From assembly GCF_014652795.1 (NCBI RefSeq), contig NZ_BMZM01000002.1, positions 62,001 through 126,000 of the forward strand: DNA of 64,000 nucleotides, given 5' to 3'. The stretch's first letter is position 1. Each line of letters begins with the position of its first letter. Of this stretch, positions 19,526 through 33,216 are shown piece by piece. The notes beneath the pieces were generated by a model that was not told the DNA's origin, ran no database searches, and saw nothing but the letters and a program-made list of their open reading frames with translations. The stretch comes from Kushneria pakistanensis. Its GTDB lineage: Bacteria; Pseudomonadota; Gammaproteobacteria; Pseudomonadales; Halomonadaceae. The translations under genes were made by a program, and so were the position numbers.

Positions 19526-21586
19526 TCAGACCGGTGGCTGCTCGGGGCTGTCCGGCATGTTGATATGGCCGGGCTCCATGCGGTTGAGATGCAGAAACTG
19601 CAGGTGACGCTCGTACTGATCGAGAATGTCATCAATCACCTGCTGCTCGGAATATCCCATCAGATCATAGCCCTGACTGCCCTCCAGCAGATGCACCTCG
19701 AGCCGGTAGTAGCGCTCCGTCACCCTTTTGGTACGCATGGCGAAGGCCGGCGTGGCAAAGGCGCGGGTCCAGACCTGATAGGTAAAGTTCTGCTCGTCAC
19801 CGAAGTCGACGTTAAGCGAGAGATAGTCGTTCTCGTGCTGCTCGCCGCCACAGATATGCACCCCCACTTCCTGCCGGTCGAGCCGGTCACGAATCGCGGT
19901 CATGGCCGGGCGCACCCGCGCCTCCAGAAAGTGCTGCGCTTCGCTGCGGTCCGGGAAATTCATCGCCCGATCAAGCCGCTGCTCCCAATTGCCCTGCCCG
20001 CCACGGCTGGTGCCCATGCGACCGGAAAGGGACCCGGCCAGACTCAGCCGATGGCTCTCCTCCTTGAAGGCCTCGACCTTGAGCGCCTTGTAGAGCCCCG
20101 CCATCATGAAAAAGAGCACCACCGAGAACGGCAGCCCCGTGATTACCACGGCGCTTTGCAGGGTGGAAAGCCCACCGGCCAGCAGCAGCGCCAGGGTCAG
20201 AATGCCGATGACCGCCGACCACAGAATACGCATCCAGACCGGCGCATCGCTGCTGACATCCTTGAGAATCGAGGTGAAGTTCGACAGCACCAGCGCACCG
20301 GAGTCCCCCGAGGTGACAAAGAAGACGATCGCCAGAATGCTCACGGCAATCGTGGTGACCACCGGGAAGGGATACTCCTGCAAAAAGAGATAAATGCCTG
20401 CCGGCGGATTATCCATCACCTGCTGACCGAACTCGGCAGCGCCGTTGATCGCCATGTCGATGGCGCTGTTTCCCAGCAGCGACATCCAGATCACCATGAA
20501 GGCGATCGGCAGCGTCAGGGTACCGGCCACAAAGGTACGGATGGTGCGACCGCGGGAAATGCGCGCCAGAAAGAGCCCGACAAACGGTCCCCACGCAATC
20601 CACCAGGCCCAGAAGAACAGCGTCCAGGCATTGAGCCAGTCCATGGGCCGGTCGAAGGCGTAGGTATTGAACGACATCTGCACAAACGACGAGAGATAGT
20701 CGCCGATGTTCATCACCAGTGCGTTGAGCAAAAAGACGGTATCGCCGGCAAACAGGACAAACAGCAGCAGCGCCACCGCCAGCAGGATGTTGAACTCGGA
20801 AAGCCGGCGAATGCCCCGTTCGACGCCGGTCACGGCGGAAATGGTGGCAAACAGCACAATCATCAGCACCAGCGCGGTCTGGGTCCAGGCGCTCTCGGCA
20901 ATGCCGAACATGAAGTTCAGCCCGTAGTTGAGCTGGATGACCCCGATCCCCAGGCTTGCCGCAATGCCGAACACGGTGCCCAGTACCGCGGCGATATCCA
21001 CCGCATGGCCGATGGGGCCATAGATTCTCTTGCCCACGATGGGATAGAGCGCGCTTGAGATGGTCAGCGGCAGGTTATGGCGATAGCTGAAAAACGCCAG
21101 CGACATGCCCACCAGCGTGTAGATGCCCCAGCCCGACAGGCCCCAGTGCATGAAGGTGAGCTGCATGGCATAACGCGCAGCCTCCACCTGACCCTCGGGG
21201 GCGTTTGGCGCGGTATAGAACTGGGTCAACGGCTCGGCCAGCGCAAAGAAGATGACGCCGATGCCGATGCCGGCGGAAAACAGCATCGCCGACCAGGAGA
21301 AGATATTGAAATCCGGTCGGGCATGCTCCGGGCCCAGCCTGATCCTGCCAAAGCGTGACACGCCAACGAACACCACGAAGGCGAGATAGATCACGACGGT
21401 AAGAAAGTAGTACCAGCCAAAGGTGTTGGAGATCCAGCCCAGCACGGCGTTGATCACGCCGCTGGCCTGTTCGGTGGCGATCATTGCCCACAGCGAGAAC
21501 GCCACAATGCCAATGACCGAGCCGTAGAAGACGGTGGGGTTGAGCCGGTCCCTCGAGGGGGCCTTGTCTTTTGTTGTCTCACTCAT
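19526..21586 (-). CDS. betT: BCCT-family choline/betaine transporter (BetT-type)
   Basis: A 686-residue inner-membrane protein with 12 helices. The BCCT signature FFWAWWIAWGPFVGLFLAR followed by ISRGRTIR is present, as is the GIGIGVIFFALAEP segment of the transport core. The long C-terminal hydrophilic tail (about 170 residues, containing RRQEVGVHICGGE-like blocks) is the mark of BetT-type choline carriers, where it takes part in osmotic activation. Imports choline (or a related quaternary amine) as precursor of the osmoprotectant glycine betaine. ATG 21586 has AGGAAG upstream. No betIBA genes are beside it, so the exact substrate is inferred. Confidence 0.9.
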   Translation of the reverse strand: MSETTKDKAPSRDRLNPTVFYGSVIGIVAFSLWAMIATEQASGVINAVLGWISNTFGWYYFLTVVIYLAFVVFVGVSRFGRIRLGPEHARPDFNIFSWSAMLFSAGIGIGVIFFALAEPLTQFYTAPNAPEGQVEAARYAMQLTFMHWGLSGWGIYTLVGMSLAFFSYRHNLPLTISSALYPIVGKRIYGPIGHAVDIAAVLGTVFGIAASLGIGVIQLNYGLNFMFGIAESAWTQTALVLMIVLFATISAVTGVERGIRRLSEFNILLAVALLLFVLFAGDTVFLLNALVMNIGDYLSSFVQMSFNTYAFDRPMDWLNAWTLFFWAWWIAWGPFVGLFLARISRGRTIRTFVAGTLTLPIAFMVIWMSLLGNSAIDMAINGAAEFGQQVMDNPPAGIYLFLQEYPFPVVTTIAVSILAIVFFVTSGDSGALVLSNFTSILKDVSSDAPVWMRILWSAVIGILTLALLLAGGLSTLQSAVVITGLPFSVVLFFMMAGLYKALKVEAFKEESHRLSLAGSLSGRMGTSRGGQGNWEQRLDRAMNFPDRSEAQHFLEARVRPAMTAIRDRLDRQEVGVHICGGEQHENDYLSLNVDFGDEQNFTYQVWTRAFATPAFAMRTKRVTERYYRLEVHLLEGSQGYDLMGYSEQQVIDDILDQYERHLQFLHLNRMEPGHINMPDSPEQPPV

Positions 21587-21891
21587 GTGTCTTCCTGATT
21601 GATTATTGGAGATTGGAAGAGCGCCCTTGATCAGCATTCAATGCTGTTATCGCATGGCAGTGATTCAGGATAACGTTAACTCAATCTAACCATCGTTCAA
21701 AAAAACACTTATTGAAAAGCAAAAGTTTGAAAACCCATGGTTATTGACGCCGATAAAGATCTCTCGCAGCCACGCTGCCGAGTGGACCGGTCGTGTCCCG
21801 GGAGGGCCTGAGTCAGCAAGGCATGAACGGCGCTGGTGTCCTCGTCCTCATGAGAGGGGTTACAAACGCCAAAGGGATGAGAAATGAAGCG
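21587..21891. other. Upstream region of the BCCT gene
   Basis: About 305 bases, AT-rich near 21660-21740, that must contain the promoter of the BCCT gene on the minus strand. No gene is supported here. Confidence 0.4.
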
Positions 21892-21916
21892 GTGGCGCAC
21901 CCAACAAGTGCGCCAC
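21892..21916 (-). terminator. Hairpin after the alpha-glucosidase gene
   Basis: GTGGCGCAC repeated in inverse across a seven-base loop, 12 bases past the stop codon of the alpha-glucosidase gene on the minus strand. The T-run is weak. Confidence 0.6.
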
Positions 21917-21927
21917 GCCCTTTTGAT

Positions 21928-23580
21928 TCAATCGTTGTCTGGGTAGGCATCAGCGTGGATCAGCCAGGCGGCAGCATTGCCGGCGAGCTGTCCGTCACAG
22001 ATGGCATCCGTCACGCTCTGCAGTGCCACCTCTCCGCCAGGAAGTGCCACCGGCATCTCGCCCAGGTTGAGCACCAGCGTCACGTCCCCGTTGGTCAGGC
22101 TCAAAACGTCGCTGCGCGGGCTCGCCTGCCAGACCAGCTCGCCATGACCCAGCCCGTGCTCATGACGCATGGCCAGCAGCCGACGATAAAGTTCCAGCGT
22201 TGAATCTTCATTTTCCAGCTGCTGATCCGCGGCGTAGCGCGCATAGCTCTCCGGCTGCGGCAGCCAGCTTTCACCGGTGGTGTTAAAGCCAAAGGCCGGG
22301 GCATTGGCGCACCAGGGCAGCGGCACCCGACAGCCATCACGGCCGATTTGTTCGCCGTTGGTGCGGTGAAAGGTGGGGTCCTGGCGATAGTGGGCCGGCA
22401 TGGTGGTGTGATCCGGCAGCCCCAGCTCCTCGCCCTGGTAGAGATAGGCCGAGCCCGGCAGGGCCAGTGTCAGCATGATGATGGCTCGCGCCCGGCGCAG
22501 CCCCAGCGCCTCATCGGGCTGCTCATCGTCGGCATCGATGCCGTTGGGCCGCGTTCCCGGGCGTGAGAGTCCCAGACGCGAGGCATGACGCACCCCGTCG
22601 TGATTGGACATCACCCAGGTGGTGGGCGCACCGACCGCGCCGTAGCTCTCAAGCGAGGTATCGATAACGTCTCTGAGCTTGTCGGCGTCCCAGGGGGTGA
22701 GCAGATAGTCAAAGTTGAACGCCTGCTGCATTTCGTCCGGTCGCACGTAGCGCGCCGTTTTCGAGGGCGGATGCACCCAGGCCTCGGCGACCATCATGCG
22801 ATCGCGTCCGAACTCGGAGAGCACCCGATTCCAGCGACGATAGATGTCGTGCACCTCATCCTGATCCCACATCGGCCCCCGGTTGCCGCCCTCGATCATC
22901 GCCTGAGAGCCGTTCCAGTCCGGCAGCCCCGGGGCCTTGATCATGCCGTGGGCCACATCGACGCGAAAACCGTCGACCCCGCGCTTGAGCCAGAAGCGCA
23001 GCACATCGTCGAACTCATCAAGTACTTCGGGATTGTGCCAGTCGAGATCAGGTTGGCTGGTATCAAAGAGATGCAGATACCACTCGCGCTCGCCGGGCAC
23101 CTGTGTCCAGGCCGCCCCGCCGAACACGCTCTCCCAGTTGTTGGGCGGCTGCTCGCCGTATTCACCGCGCCCTTCGCGGAAGATGTAGCGCGCCCGCTCG
23201 GGGCTTCCCGATGGGGAAGCCAGCGCCTTTTGAAACCAGACGTGCTCGCTGGAGGTATGGTTGGGGACGATATCGACGATGATCCTCATGCCCCGCTCAT
23301 GGGCGCCTGCCAGCATCGAATCGAAATCCTCGAGCGTGCCGAACAGCGGATCGACATCACGGTAGTCGGCCACGTCATAACCGGCATCCGCCTGCGGCGA
23401 GCGATAAAAGGGCGACAGCCAGAGCGCATCGACCCCCAGGTTTGCCAGGTAATCGAGGCGTTGGGTAACGCCGGCCAGATCGCCGATGCCGTCGCCGCTG
23501 GCATCCATGAAACTGCGCGGATAGATCTGATAGATCACGGCGTGATGCCACCACTGTGGCCGGGAGTGCTGTTGGGTCAT
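21928..23580 (-). CDS. Alpha-glucosidase, GH13 family
   Basis: A 550-residue cytoplasmic GH13 enzyme of the oligo-1,6-glucosidase/alpha-glucosidase group. Seen motifs are YQIYPRSFMDASGDGIGDL at the start, IVDIVPNHTS, GFRVDVAHGM with nucleophile Asp near residue 206, VAEAW with the acid/base Glu near 264, and SNHD with the third Asp near 325. Releases glucose from short alpha-glucosides such as maltose, sucrose or isomaltose; which one is not decided by the sequence. ATG 23580 has GGAAG upstream; the longer frame of 66 codons is low-complexity and rejected. It is divergent from a ScrY/LamB-type porin gene, with a LacI-type operator between. Confidence 0.94.
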   Translation of the reverse strand: MTQQHSRPQWWHHAVIYQIYPRSFMDASGDGIGDLAGVTQRLDYLANLGVDALWLSPFYRSPQADAGYDVADYRDVDPLFGTLEDFDSMLAGAHERGMRIIVDIVPNHTSSEHVWFQKALASPSGSPERARYIFREGRGEYGEQPPNNWESVFGGAAWTQVPGEREWYLHLFDTSQPDLDWHNPEVLDEFDDVLRFWLKRGVDGFRVDVAHGMIKAPGLPDWNGSQAMIEGGNRGPMWDQDEVHDIYRRWNRVLSEFGRDRMMVAEAWVHPPSKTARYVRPDEMQQAFNFDYLLTPWDADKLRDVIDTSLESYGAVGAPTTWVMSNHDGVRHASRLGLSRPGTRPNGIDADDEQPDEALGLRRARAIIMLTLALPGSAYLYQGEELGLPDHTTMPAHYRQDPTFHRTNGEQIGRDGCRVPLPWCANAPAFGFNTTGESWLPQPESYARYAADQQLENEDSTLELYRRLLAMRHEHGLGHGELVWQASPRSDVLSLTNGDVTLVLNLGEMPVALPGGEVALQSVTDAICDGQLAGNAAAWLIHADAYPDND

Positions 23581-25677
<2,097 letters not shown>

Positions 25678-25765
25678 AAAACGCCGGGGAGCCAACAAAA
25701 GAAAGCGGGACGTGGCCAGGCCGCGTCCTTGATGCCTGCATGTCTTTGTGCGGGCTATCCTCTGA

Positions 25766-27103
25766 TTACTCCCCTCGCAGACGCCCGCCCATCTCCTGGG
25801 CCAGATCGACGGCGAAGTTATCCGTCATGCCGCCGATGAAATCGAGCATGCGACGGTAGCTGTCATACAGCGGCCACTGAGTCTGCGGAGTGTTTTCCCC
25901 AATCAGCGCCAGCACGCGCTGATGCTTGAAGCTTGAGCTCCCGGTGAAGTGCAGCTCGTGCGCCGCGCCGATAAAGGCTTCCAGCAGGATGCCCAGTGTC
26001 GTATAGGCACCGATCTCGAGCTTGGCCTTGCGGGCATTGCGAAAGATGCGATCGCGGGCGATCTTCTTGGCTTCGCTCACGCCCCAGCCCAGATCCGGGT
26101 GGCACAGATCGAGCAGGTCATCTTCCAGGCTGCCGTCGAGCAGCGCCTGCTCATGGGTGACAAAGGTCGCCGCGACCTCATTGACCGCCCGCTCCATGGC
26201 TACACCACGCAGAGCCGCCACACGCCGACGCTGGGAAACATTGTCCCGCGCCATGCGGGCGTAGTCCTCGGGTTCACCACCGGCGATATGAGTCAGCACG
26301 CCGGCGACTTCTTCAAAGCGCAGGATACCCATCTCGAGACCATCCTCGAGATCGAGCAGGGCATAACAGATGTCATCGGCCGCCTCGACCAGCCAGGCAA
26401 ACGGATGACGACACCAGGCGTGATCGCTCAGCCGTTTGAGTCCCAGCAGGCCAGCCACGCGCTCGAGCTGATCACTTTCGGACTGATAGGCGCCAAACTT
26501 GCCGGCCAGGCCCGCCCGCTCCACCGTCCAGGGGTACTTGAGCATCGCCCCGAGCGTCGGTGCAGTCAGGCGCATGCCACCGTTGAACTGATTGTATTCG
26601 ATCTGGGTGACCACCCGAAATCCCTGGGCGTTGCCTTCATAGGTCAGCAGATCAGCCCGCTGGGTCGGACTCAAGGCCTCGAGAAAGCCGGTGCCGTCGG
26701 CCTCGGCGCGCTTGAACCAGTCGCGGATGGCGTACTCGCCGGCATGGCCAAAGGGCGGGTTGCCGATGTCGTGGCTCAGACACGCCGCCTGCACGATCAC
26801 CCCCATGTCAGCCGGGGTAATCCAGCCCGGCAGGCGCTCGCTCAGACGCTCGCCCACGATCATGCCCAGACTTCTACCCACACAGCCGACTTCCAGCGAG
26901 TGGGTCAACCGGGTGTGGATATGATCGTTTTCGGTCAGCGGGTGGACCTGGGTCTTGCGCCCCAGCCGGCGAAAGGAGCCGGAAAAGACGATGCGATCAA
27001 AGTCCTTGTGGAAGGGACTGCGGCCGATCTCGCGCTCCCGCTCGGTCGTCTTGTCATCCAGACGCACGGGGGTGAGCAACTGTTCCCACTGCATTTGACT
27101 CAT
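25766..27103 (-). CDS. Deoxyguanosinetriphosphate triphosphohydrolase-like protein
   Basis: A 445-residue HD-domain phosphohydrolase of the dGTPase type. The metal-binding set is visible: RLTHSLEV near residue 65 and CLSHDIGNPPFGHAGE near residue 110, followed by NAQGFRV and a later DDICYALLDLED. Hydrolyses dNTPs to nucleoside and triphosphate and so tunes dNTP pools; the length fits the dGTPase-like group rather than E. coli Dgt itself. ATG 27103 follows a GAGG site. It stands 69 bases upstream of the oxaloacetate decarboxylase gene's end and both are on the minus strand. Confidence 0.92.
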   Translation of the reverse strand: MSQMQWEQLLTPVRLDDKTTEREREIGRSPFHKDFDRIVFSGSFRRLGRKTQVHPLTENDHIHTRLTHSLEVGCVGRSLGMIVGERLSERLPGWITPADMGVIVQAACLSHDIGNPPFGHAGEYAIRDWFKRAEADGTGFLEALSPTQRADLLTYEGNAQGFRVVTQIEYNQFNGGMRLTAPTLGAMLKYPWTVERAGLAGKFGAYQSESDQLERVAGLLGLKRLSDHAWCRHPFAWLVEAADDICYALLDLEDGLEMGILRFEEVAGVLTHIAGGEPEDYARMARDNVSQRRRVAALRGVAMERAVNEVAATFVTHEQALLDGSLEDDLLDLCHPDLGWGVSEAKKIARDRIFRNARKAKLEIGAYTTLGILLEAFIGAAHELHFTGSSSFKHQRVLALIGENTPQTQWPLYDSYRRMLDFIGGMTDNFAVDLAQEMGGRLRGE

Positions 27104-27172
27104 CTCGCCTCGTCCCTTCGGGCCGGCGCTTCAGCCGCCGGCCGTTCATTGATGACTGCCCTGCAGGCCCGC

Positions 27173-28036
27173 TTATTCGTTGACATCCATATAGCGACGC
27201 GCCCACTCGCGGTTCTCTTCAAGCGTTGAATAGCGGGTAGAAAGCTCTGAGGCGTTGAGGTTGCCATCGGCAATCTGGCGCTGTTCGCGCAGGCAGTCAT
27301 AGGTGGCCTTGATGGCGGCAAAGTAGGCACCGTGCCCATTGACCACCACGCGCACGCCAGCACGCGCCAGGAGCTCACGATCGCGCAGCTCGGGGTTGTC
27401 GTAGGTGACCAGCATCAGCGGCACATTGATATGGGAGGCAATGCTTTCCAGATGATCGAAATCGCGAATGCCGACCATGCAGATACCGTCAGCCCCGGCG
27501 CGCTCGTAGGCCATGGCGCGGGTCGTGGCGTCCTCGGCGCTGAGCACACCGGCGTTAGTGCGGGCAAATATCGACATGGCCGGATCGATACGCGCTTCCA
27601 GGGCGGCGCGAATCTTGCCCACGCCCTCTTCCAGCGGCACCAGATCAGTGGACTTGCGCCCGTACTTGGCCGGCAGCAGCGTGTCCTCGATGGTCAGGGC
27701 GGCGACACCGGCGCGCTCCAGCTCCGAGATGGTGCGCATGACGTTGAGCGCGTTGCCGTAACCGTGGTCGGCGTCGGCAATGATCGGCAACCGCGTGACG
27801 CGCCCGATCCGGGTGGCCTGCTCGACGAATTCACTGAGCGTGATCAGGGCAAAGTCGGGGGCTGCCAGCACCTGCAGCGAGGCGACCGAGCCGCCCAGAA
27901 TGCCGACTTCAAAGCCCAGATCGGCGGCGATGCGGGCCGACATGGGATCAAAGGTCGAGGCAGTGAAAAAGCAGTCCTCGCGGGCAAGCAGGTCGCGGAA
28001 CTGGTTGCGCAGATCGTGCTGGGACGGGGTAGCCAT
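27173..28036 (-). CDS. Oxaloacetate decarboxylase, isocitrate lyase/PEP mutase superfamily
   Basis: A 287-residue metal-dependent TIM-barrel enzyme. Metal ligands are in [10 protein letters not shown] (Asp88, Asp90) and [11 protein letters not shown] replaces the cysteine loop of true isocitrate lyases. Length and sequence pattern match the Pseudomonas PA4872-type oxaloacetate decarboxylase (EC 4.1.1.112), which makes pyruvate and CO2. Cytoplasmic. AGGAG is six bases before ATG. It lies upstream of dGTPase-like gene and downstream of ntrC on the same strand, but with 120 bases on the ntrC side including a hairpin, so it is probably a separate unit. Confidence 0.88.
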   Translation of the reverse strand: MATPSQHDLRNQFRDLLAREDCFFTASTFDPMSARIAADLGFEVGILGGSVASLQVLAAPDFALITLSEFVEQATRIGRVTRLPIIADADHGYGNALNVMRTISELERAGVAALTIEDTLLPAKYGRKSTDLVPLEEGVGKIRAALEARIDPAMSIFARTNAGVLSAEDATTRAMAYERAGADGICMVGIRDFDHLESIASHINVPLMLVTYDNPELRDRELLARAGVRVVVNGHGAYFAAIKATYDCLREQRQIADGNLNASELSTRYSTLEENREWARRYMDVNE

Positions 28037-28063
28037 GACAACTCCTGAACATCACAAAGCGGC

Positions 28064-28084
28064 GATGGGCCCGACCGGCCCATC
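28064..28084 (-). terminator. Small hairpin between ntrC and the decarboxylase gene
   Basis: GATGGGCC and GGCCCATC pair across a CGACC loop. No T-run follows, so termination activity is uncertain. Confidence 0.35.
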
Positions 28085-28156
28085 CTTGATGGCGACCTAC
28101 TTTATACCTTTGTCCCATAACGCACCAATCCGGCGCGCTTTGAATATCGACCTGTG

Positions 28157-29573
<1,417 letters not shown>

Positions 29574-29581
<8 letters not shown>

Positions 29582-30659
29582 GGGTGCCTCCCTTCTCATG
29601 TCGGTCGTGCTCGGGTTCGCTGAATCCTTCCAGCGGAATCAAAAGGCGAAATTCGGTATGGCCGGGGCGGCTTTCACATTCGATCAGCCCCTGATGCTGA
29701 TGCAGGATTGACTGGGCGATGGACAGCCCCAGCCCGCTACCCTCGGCACGTCCGGAGATCATCGGGTAGAACAGCGACTCTGCCAGCGTCTCGGGAATGC
29801 CGGGGCCGTTGTCGATCACGCTGACCTCGCACACCAGCCGGTGACGCTCCGCCCCCAGGGTAAACTGACGCCGCGCCCGGGTACGCAGCGTTACCACCGG
29901 CTGCTCGATGGCGTTTTCCTTTAATGCCTGCACGGCGTTGCGGGTGACGTTCAATACCGCCTGAATCAGCTGGCCGGCATCACCCATGATGGCGGGCAGA
30001 CTGGGATCGTAATCGCGAATCAGATGAATGGTGTCGGTTTCGGCCTGCAGCAGCGCCCGCACGCGCTCGACCACTTCATGCACGTTGATGGGGCGCTGTT
30101 CGACCGGGCGGTTGGGCCCCAGCATGCGGTCGACCAGATCACGCAGCCGGTCGGCCTCTTCGATGATGATGCGGGTAAATTCAGTCAGGCTTTCATCGGG
30201 CAGATCGCGCTCCAGAAGCTGCGCCGCGCCACGAATGCCGCCCAGCGGATTCTTGACCTCATGGGCAAGCCCCCGGGTGAGCACCTTGACCATCTCCTGA
30301 CGTGCAATCAGGGATTCCTCGCGCGAGATGCGCATCAGCCGATCACGCGGCTCGAACTCCAGCAGCAGCTCGGTTTTTGACAGGGGCGTGGCGGTGTAGT
30401 CCACCGTAATGCGCTCACCGCTGGGCATGGCCAGCTGCGTTTCGCGCTGGGTATAGGGATGCTGGTTGCGCAGGGCGCCTGCCAGCATGGTGGCAATCTG
30501 TCCCTCTTCCCCTTCCAGACACTCAAGCCGCATGTCCTGTACCCGCGACAGGCTCAGCCCCATCAGGGCTTCTGCCGCCGGATTGAGCCAGCGCACATTC
30601 AACTGCTCATCGAGCAGCACCACGGCCGTGGTGAGATGTTCCAGCAGACGTTGATGCAT
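29574..30659 (-). CDS. ntrB: Nitrogen sensor kinase NtrB (NR(II))
   Basis: A 361-residue soluble histidine kinase without membrane helices. PAS domain in residues 1-105, phospho-acceptor His133 in GLAHEVKNPLGG, and the ATPase motifs DNGPGIPE and GSGLGLSIAQ. It phosphorylates or dephosphorylates NtrC according to nitrogen state, signalled by PII. The open frame runs to 30794, but ATG 30659 matches the family start and has GAGGCG upstream. An NtrC-like palindrome lies 138 bases before the start, which fits autoregulation. Confidence 0.96.
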
Positions 30660-30796
30660 GAAGCGCCTCGTGAACGTCGTTTCCCTGTCATAGTGCAAAA
30701 AGCGCGCCACATATGCGAAATGCCGCACCACAAGGGGAAGGAATGTCGTCGGGAGGGCACGTGCGTGGCGCAGCACCAATATTGAGCAGAACATGA

Positions 30797-30813
30797 TGCA
30801 CCTTTATGGTGCA
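30797..30813 (-). promoter_or_regulatory. Candidate NtrC-binding site upstream of ntrB
   Basis: TGCACCTTTATGGTGCA has the TGCAC-N7-GTGCA form of enteric NtrC sites and is palindromic; extended to TGATGCACC/GGTGCATCA it is a nine-bp inverted repeat (30794-30816). It might equally act as a terminator hairpin for the DUF4124 gene upstream. Confidence 0.65.
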
Positions 30814-30835
30814 TCAAGGCCAGCGGCCCGGCAGC

Positions 30836-31360
30836 TCAGGGAGAGATTACCTGCGACTCGGTCGCCGCCAGCACTTCAAGCGTCATGATGGGTGAGCGCT
30901 GACGGACCTTGCCGGCGCTGTCGAGCACTTCGGCCATCAGGTCATGACGGCCCGCTGCCAGCCCCATGGCCACCAGCACACGACTGGCAAGGGGAGACTG
31001 ATGCCGCCTGCCATTAATCATCAGTTGCACCCGGTCGCTGGCACGCAGGGGCGGCACCGTCTCCACACGCAGGGCAATGCCCAGGCGGGCCTGCTCGAAT
31101 GTAACGGCCGCGGCGCGGGGTTTCAGACTCACACGCTGATAGGGAATAAAGACCGCCGGGACGGATGGCGTCGCGGCGGGTTCGGAAGCAGCTTTTGCAG
31201 GCGACAGCACGCGCGGTGCGCGCACCTGGGCGCGGGTACCGCTGGGGCGATCGCTCCAGACCGTATTGCCCTGGGCATCCGTATGCCGATAGACCGCCGC
31301 GTGGGCATCCGGTATCACGGCTGTCAGCAGCAGCCAGAGCACGACCGCCCAGAGCGTCAT
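30836..31360 (-). CDS. DUF4124 domain periplasmic protein
   Basis: A 174-residue protein with a signal peptide (MTLWAVVLWLLLTAVIPDAHA) followed directly by the DUF4124 motif VYRHTDAQGNTVWSDRP. The rest has a beta-rich pattern with HDLMAEVLDSAGKVRQRSP, like a small Ig-type domain. It lies between glnA and ntrBC in the same orientation, a position where DUF4124 genes are commonly found in gammaproteobacteria. An in-frame TTG at 31411 would give 191 residues; neither start has a clear ribosome binding site and 31360 is chosen for the signal peptide. Function unknown. Confidence 0.75.
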   Translation of the reverse strand: MTLWAVVLWLLLTAVIPDAHAAVYRHTDAQGNTVWSDRPSGTRAQVRAPRVLSPAKAASEPAATPSVPAVFIPYQRVSLKPRAAAVTFEQARLGIALRVETVPPLRASDRVQLMINGRRHQSPLASRVLVAMGLAAGRHDLMAEVLDSAGKVRQRSPIMTLEVLAATESQVISP

Positions 31361-31446
31361 GGGGTAAAGAAGGCGACCCGACACGGCAGCAGTTCCACGA
31401 AGATGGGGCAACCATTATCGCGGAAGCAGCCCTGACACCAGACGAC

Positions 31447-31473
31447 AAAAAGCCCCGTCAAAACGGGGCTTTT
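31447..31473 (-). terminator. Terminator after glnA
   Basis: AAAAGCCCCGT and ACGGGGCTTTT pair across CAAA (31459-31462), with A and T runs on both sides. A second hairpin of 8 bp (GCCGGCC, CGAA loop) lies at about 31481-31498, closer to the glnA stop codon. Confidence 0.92.
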
Positions 31474-31512
31474 CCCTGTGCCGGCCCGAAGGCCGGCATC
31501 GTGCATCAGCGA

Positions 31513-32919
31513 TCAGAGGCTGTAGTACAGCTCGTACTCCATGGGGCTTGGCACCATGCGTACGGCGGTCACATCTTCCATCTGCAGCTCGATGTAGGCC
31601 TCGATCATCTCTTCGGTGAACACGCCACCTTCGGTCAGGAAGGCGTGGTCTTCCTTGAGCGCCTTGAGGGCTTCTTCAAGGCTTGAGGCGACCGTAGGCA
31701 CGTTGAGCGCTTCTTCGGCCGGCAGGTCGTACAGGTTCTTGTCCAGTGCCTCACCCGGATGAATCTTGTTACGAATACCATCGATACCGGCCATCAGCAG
31801 CGCCGAGAAGGCGAGATACGGGTTGGCCATCGGGTCAGGGAAGCGGGTCTCGACACGCTTGCCCTTGGGGCTTGCGGTGTAGGGGATACGAATCGAGGCC
31901 GAGCGGTTACGGGCGCTGTAGGCCAGCATGACCGGCGCTTCAAAGCCCGGAACCAGACGCTTGTAGGAGTTGGTCGACGGGTTGGTGAAAGCGTTCAGGG
32001 CACGCGCATGCTTGATCACGCCGCCGATGTAATACAGCGCGGTTTCGGAGAGACCTGCGTACTCGTCGCCGGCAAACATGTTCTCGCCATCCTTCCAGAA
32101 GGACTGGTGAACGTGCATGCCGCTGCCGTTGTCGCCGGCCATCGGCTTGGGCATGAAGGTCGCGGTCTTGCCATAGGCATGTGCCACGTTGTGGATCACA
32201 TACTTCATGGTCTGCACTTCATCGCACTTCTGCACCAGCGTGTTGAACTTCACACCGATCTCGTTCTGACCGGCGTTGGCCACTTCGTGGTGGTGCACTT
32301 CAACGCTCTGTCCCACGGCTTCCAGCGTGGCGCACATGGCGCTGCGGATATCGTGGAAGGAGTCAACCGGCGGGACCGGGAAATAGCCGCCCTTCACGCG
32401 CGGACGGTGCCCCATGTTGCCGCCTTCGAACGTGCCGTCGGTCGACCAGGCACCCTCTTCGGACGAGATGCGAAAGAACGAATGGTTCATGTCGTTCTTG
32501 AAATGCACCTGATCAAAGATGAAGAACTCGGGCTCGGGGCCGAAAAAGGCCGTATCGCCCAGACCGGTGCTGCTCAGATAGGCCTCGGCGCGCTTGGCGA
32601 TCGAGCGCGGATCACGCTCGTAGCCCTGCATGGTGGCAGGCTCGATGATGTCACAGCGCAGGACAATCGTGGGGTCTTCGGTGAAGGGGTCGAGATAGCC
32701 GGAGCCATCCTGGGGCATCAGAATCATGTCGGACTCGTTGATGCCCTTCCAGCCGCCGATGGAGGAGCCATCGAACATCTGTCCGTTTTCAAAAAACTCG
32801 TCATCCACCATGCGCGCAGGAATGGTGACGTGATGTTCCTTGCCCTTGGTGTCGGTAAAGCGCAGGTCGGCCCACTTGATGTCATTTTCTTCGATCAGGG
32901 CAAGCGTTTTCTCAGACAT
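31513..32919 (-). CDS. glnA: Glutamine synthetase, type I
   Basis: A 468-residue enzyme that makes glutamine from glutamate, ammonia and ATP; forms dodecamers in the cytoplasm. Family blocks [60 protein letters not shown] and the adenylylation site NLYDLPAEE (Tyr near 397) are all visible, so it should be controlled by adenylylation. ATG 32919 has a GGAG site. A sigma-54 promoter lies at 33039-33055 and two candidate NtrC enhancers at 33186-33233, so transcription is under the NtrB/NtrC pair encoded just downstream. Confidence 0.98.
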   Translation of the reverse strand: MSEKTLALIEENDIKWADLRFTDTKGKEHHVTIPARMVDDEFFENGQMFDGSSIGGWKGINESDMILMPQDGSGYLDPFTEDPTIVLRCDIIEPATMQGYERDPRSIAKRAEAYLSSTGLGDTAFFGPEPEFFIFDQVHFKNDMNHSFFRISSEEGAWSTDGTFEGGNMGHRPRVKGGYFPVPPVDSFHDIRSAMCATLEAVGQSVEVHHHEVANAGQNEIGVKFNTLVQKCDEVQTMKYVIHNVAHAYGKTATFMPKPMAGDNGSGMHVHQSFWKDGENMFAGDEYAGLSETALYYIGGVIKHARALNAFTNPSTNSYKRLVPGFEAPVMLAYSARNRSASIRIPYTASPKGKRVETRFPDPMANPYLAFSALLMAGIDGIRNKIHPGEALDKNLYDLPAEEALNVPTVASSLEEALKALKEDHAFLTEGGVFTEEMIEAYIELQMEDVTAVRMVPSPMEYELYYSL

Positions 32920-33038
32920 GTGACTCCTCCAATAAAAAGGGTACTGCTCAAAAACCGTTAACAGGACGCCATCACTTTCGCCACCGTTGTATCACGCGCA
33001 AGCACAGTGCATGCAAGTCCCGCCGTGTACCCAAATAA

Positions 33039-33055
33039 TGCATGGAGCGTGCCAA
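33039..33055 (-). promoter_or_regulatory. Sigma-54 promoter of glnA
   Basis: On the minus strand TTGGCACGCTCCATGCA gives the -24 GG (33052-33053) and the -12 GC (33040-33041) with exactly ten bases in between, the spacing required by sigma-54 polymerase. Transcription would begin near 33028, about 109 bases before the glnA start. Confidence 0.85.
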
Positions 33056-33185
33056 AATGGCGCGCAGACAATCACTGCATTTTAAAAATGCTGTCGATAC
33101 AGCGACTTGAAGATTCAAACCGTCATTCAGACACTTTTTCCCATGACGCTGCAGGCGTGGGAAGGCCTGCCTGGCGAGGCTGCCC

Positions 33186-33202
33186 TGCACCATCAAGGCT
33201 CA
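33186..33202 (-). promoter_or_regulatory. Candidate NtrC enhancer 1 for glnA
   Basis: TGCACCATCAAGGCTCA matches TGCACC-N5-GGTGCA except in the second half. Lies about 165 bases upstream of the predicted sigma-54 start. Confidence 0.55.
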
Positions 33203-33216
33203 GCCAATGCCGCTTT

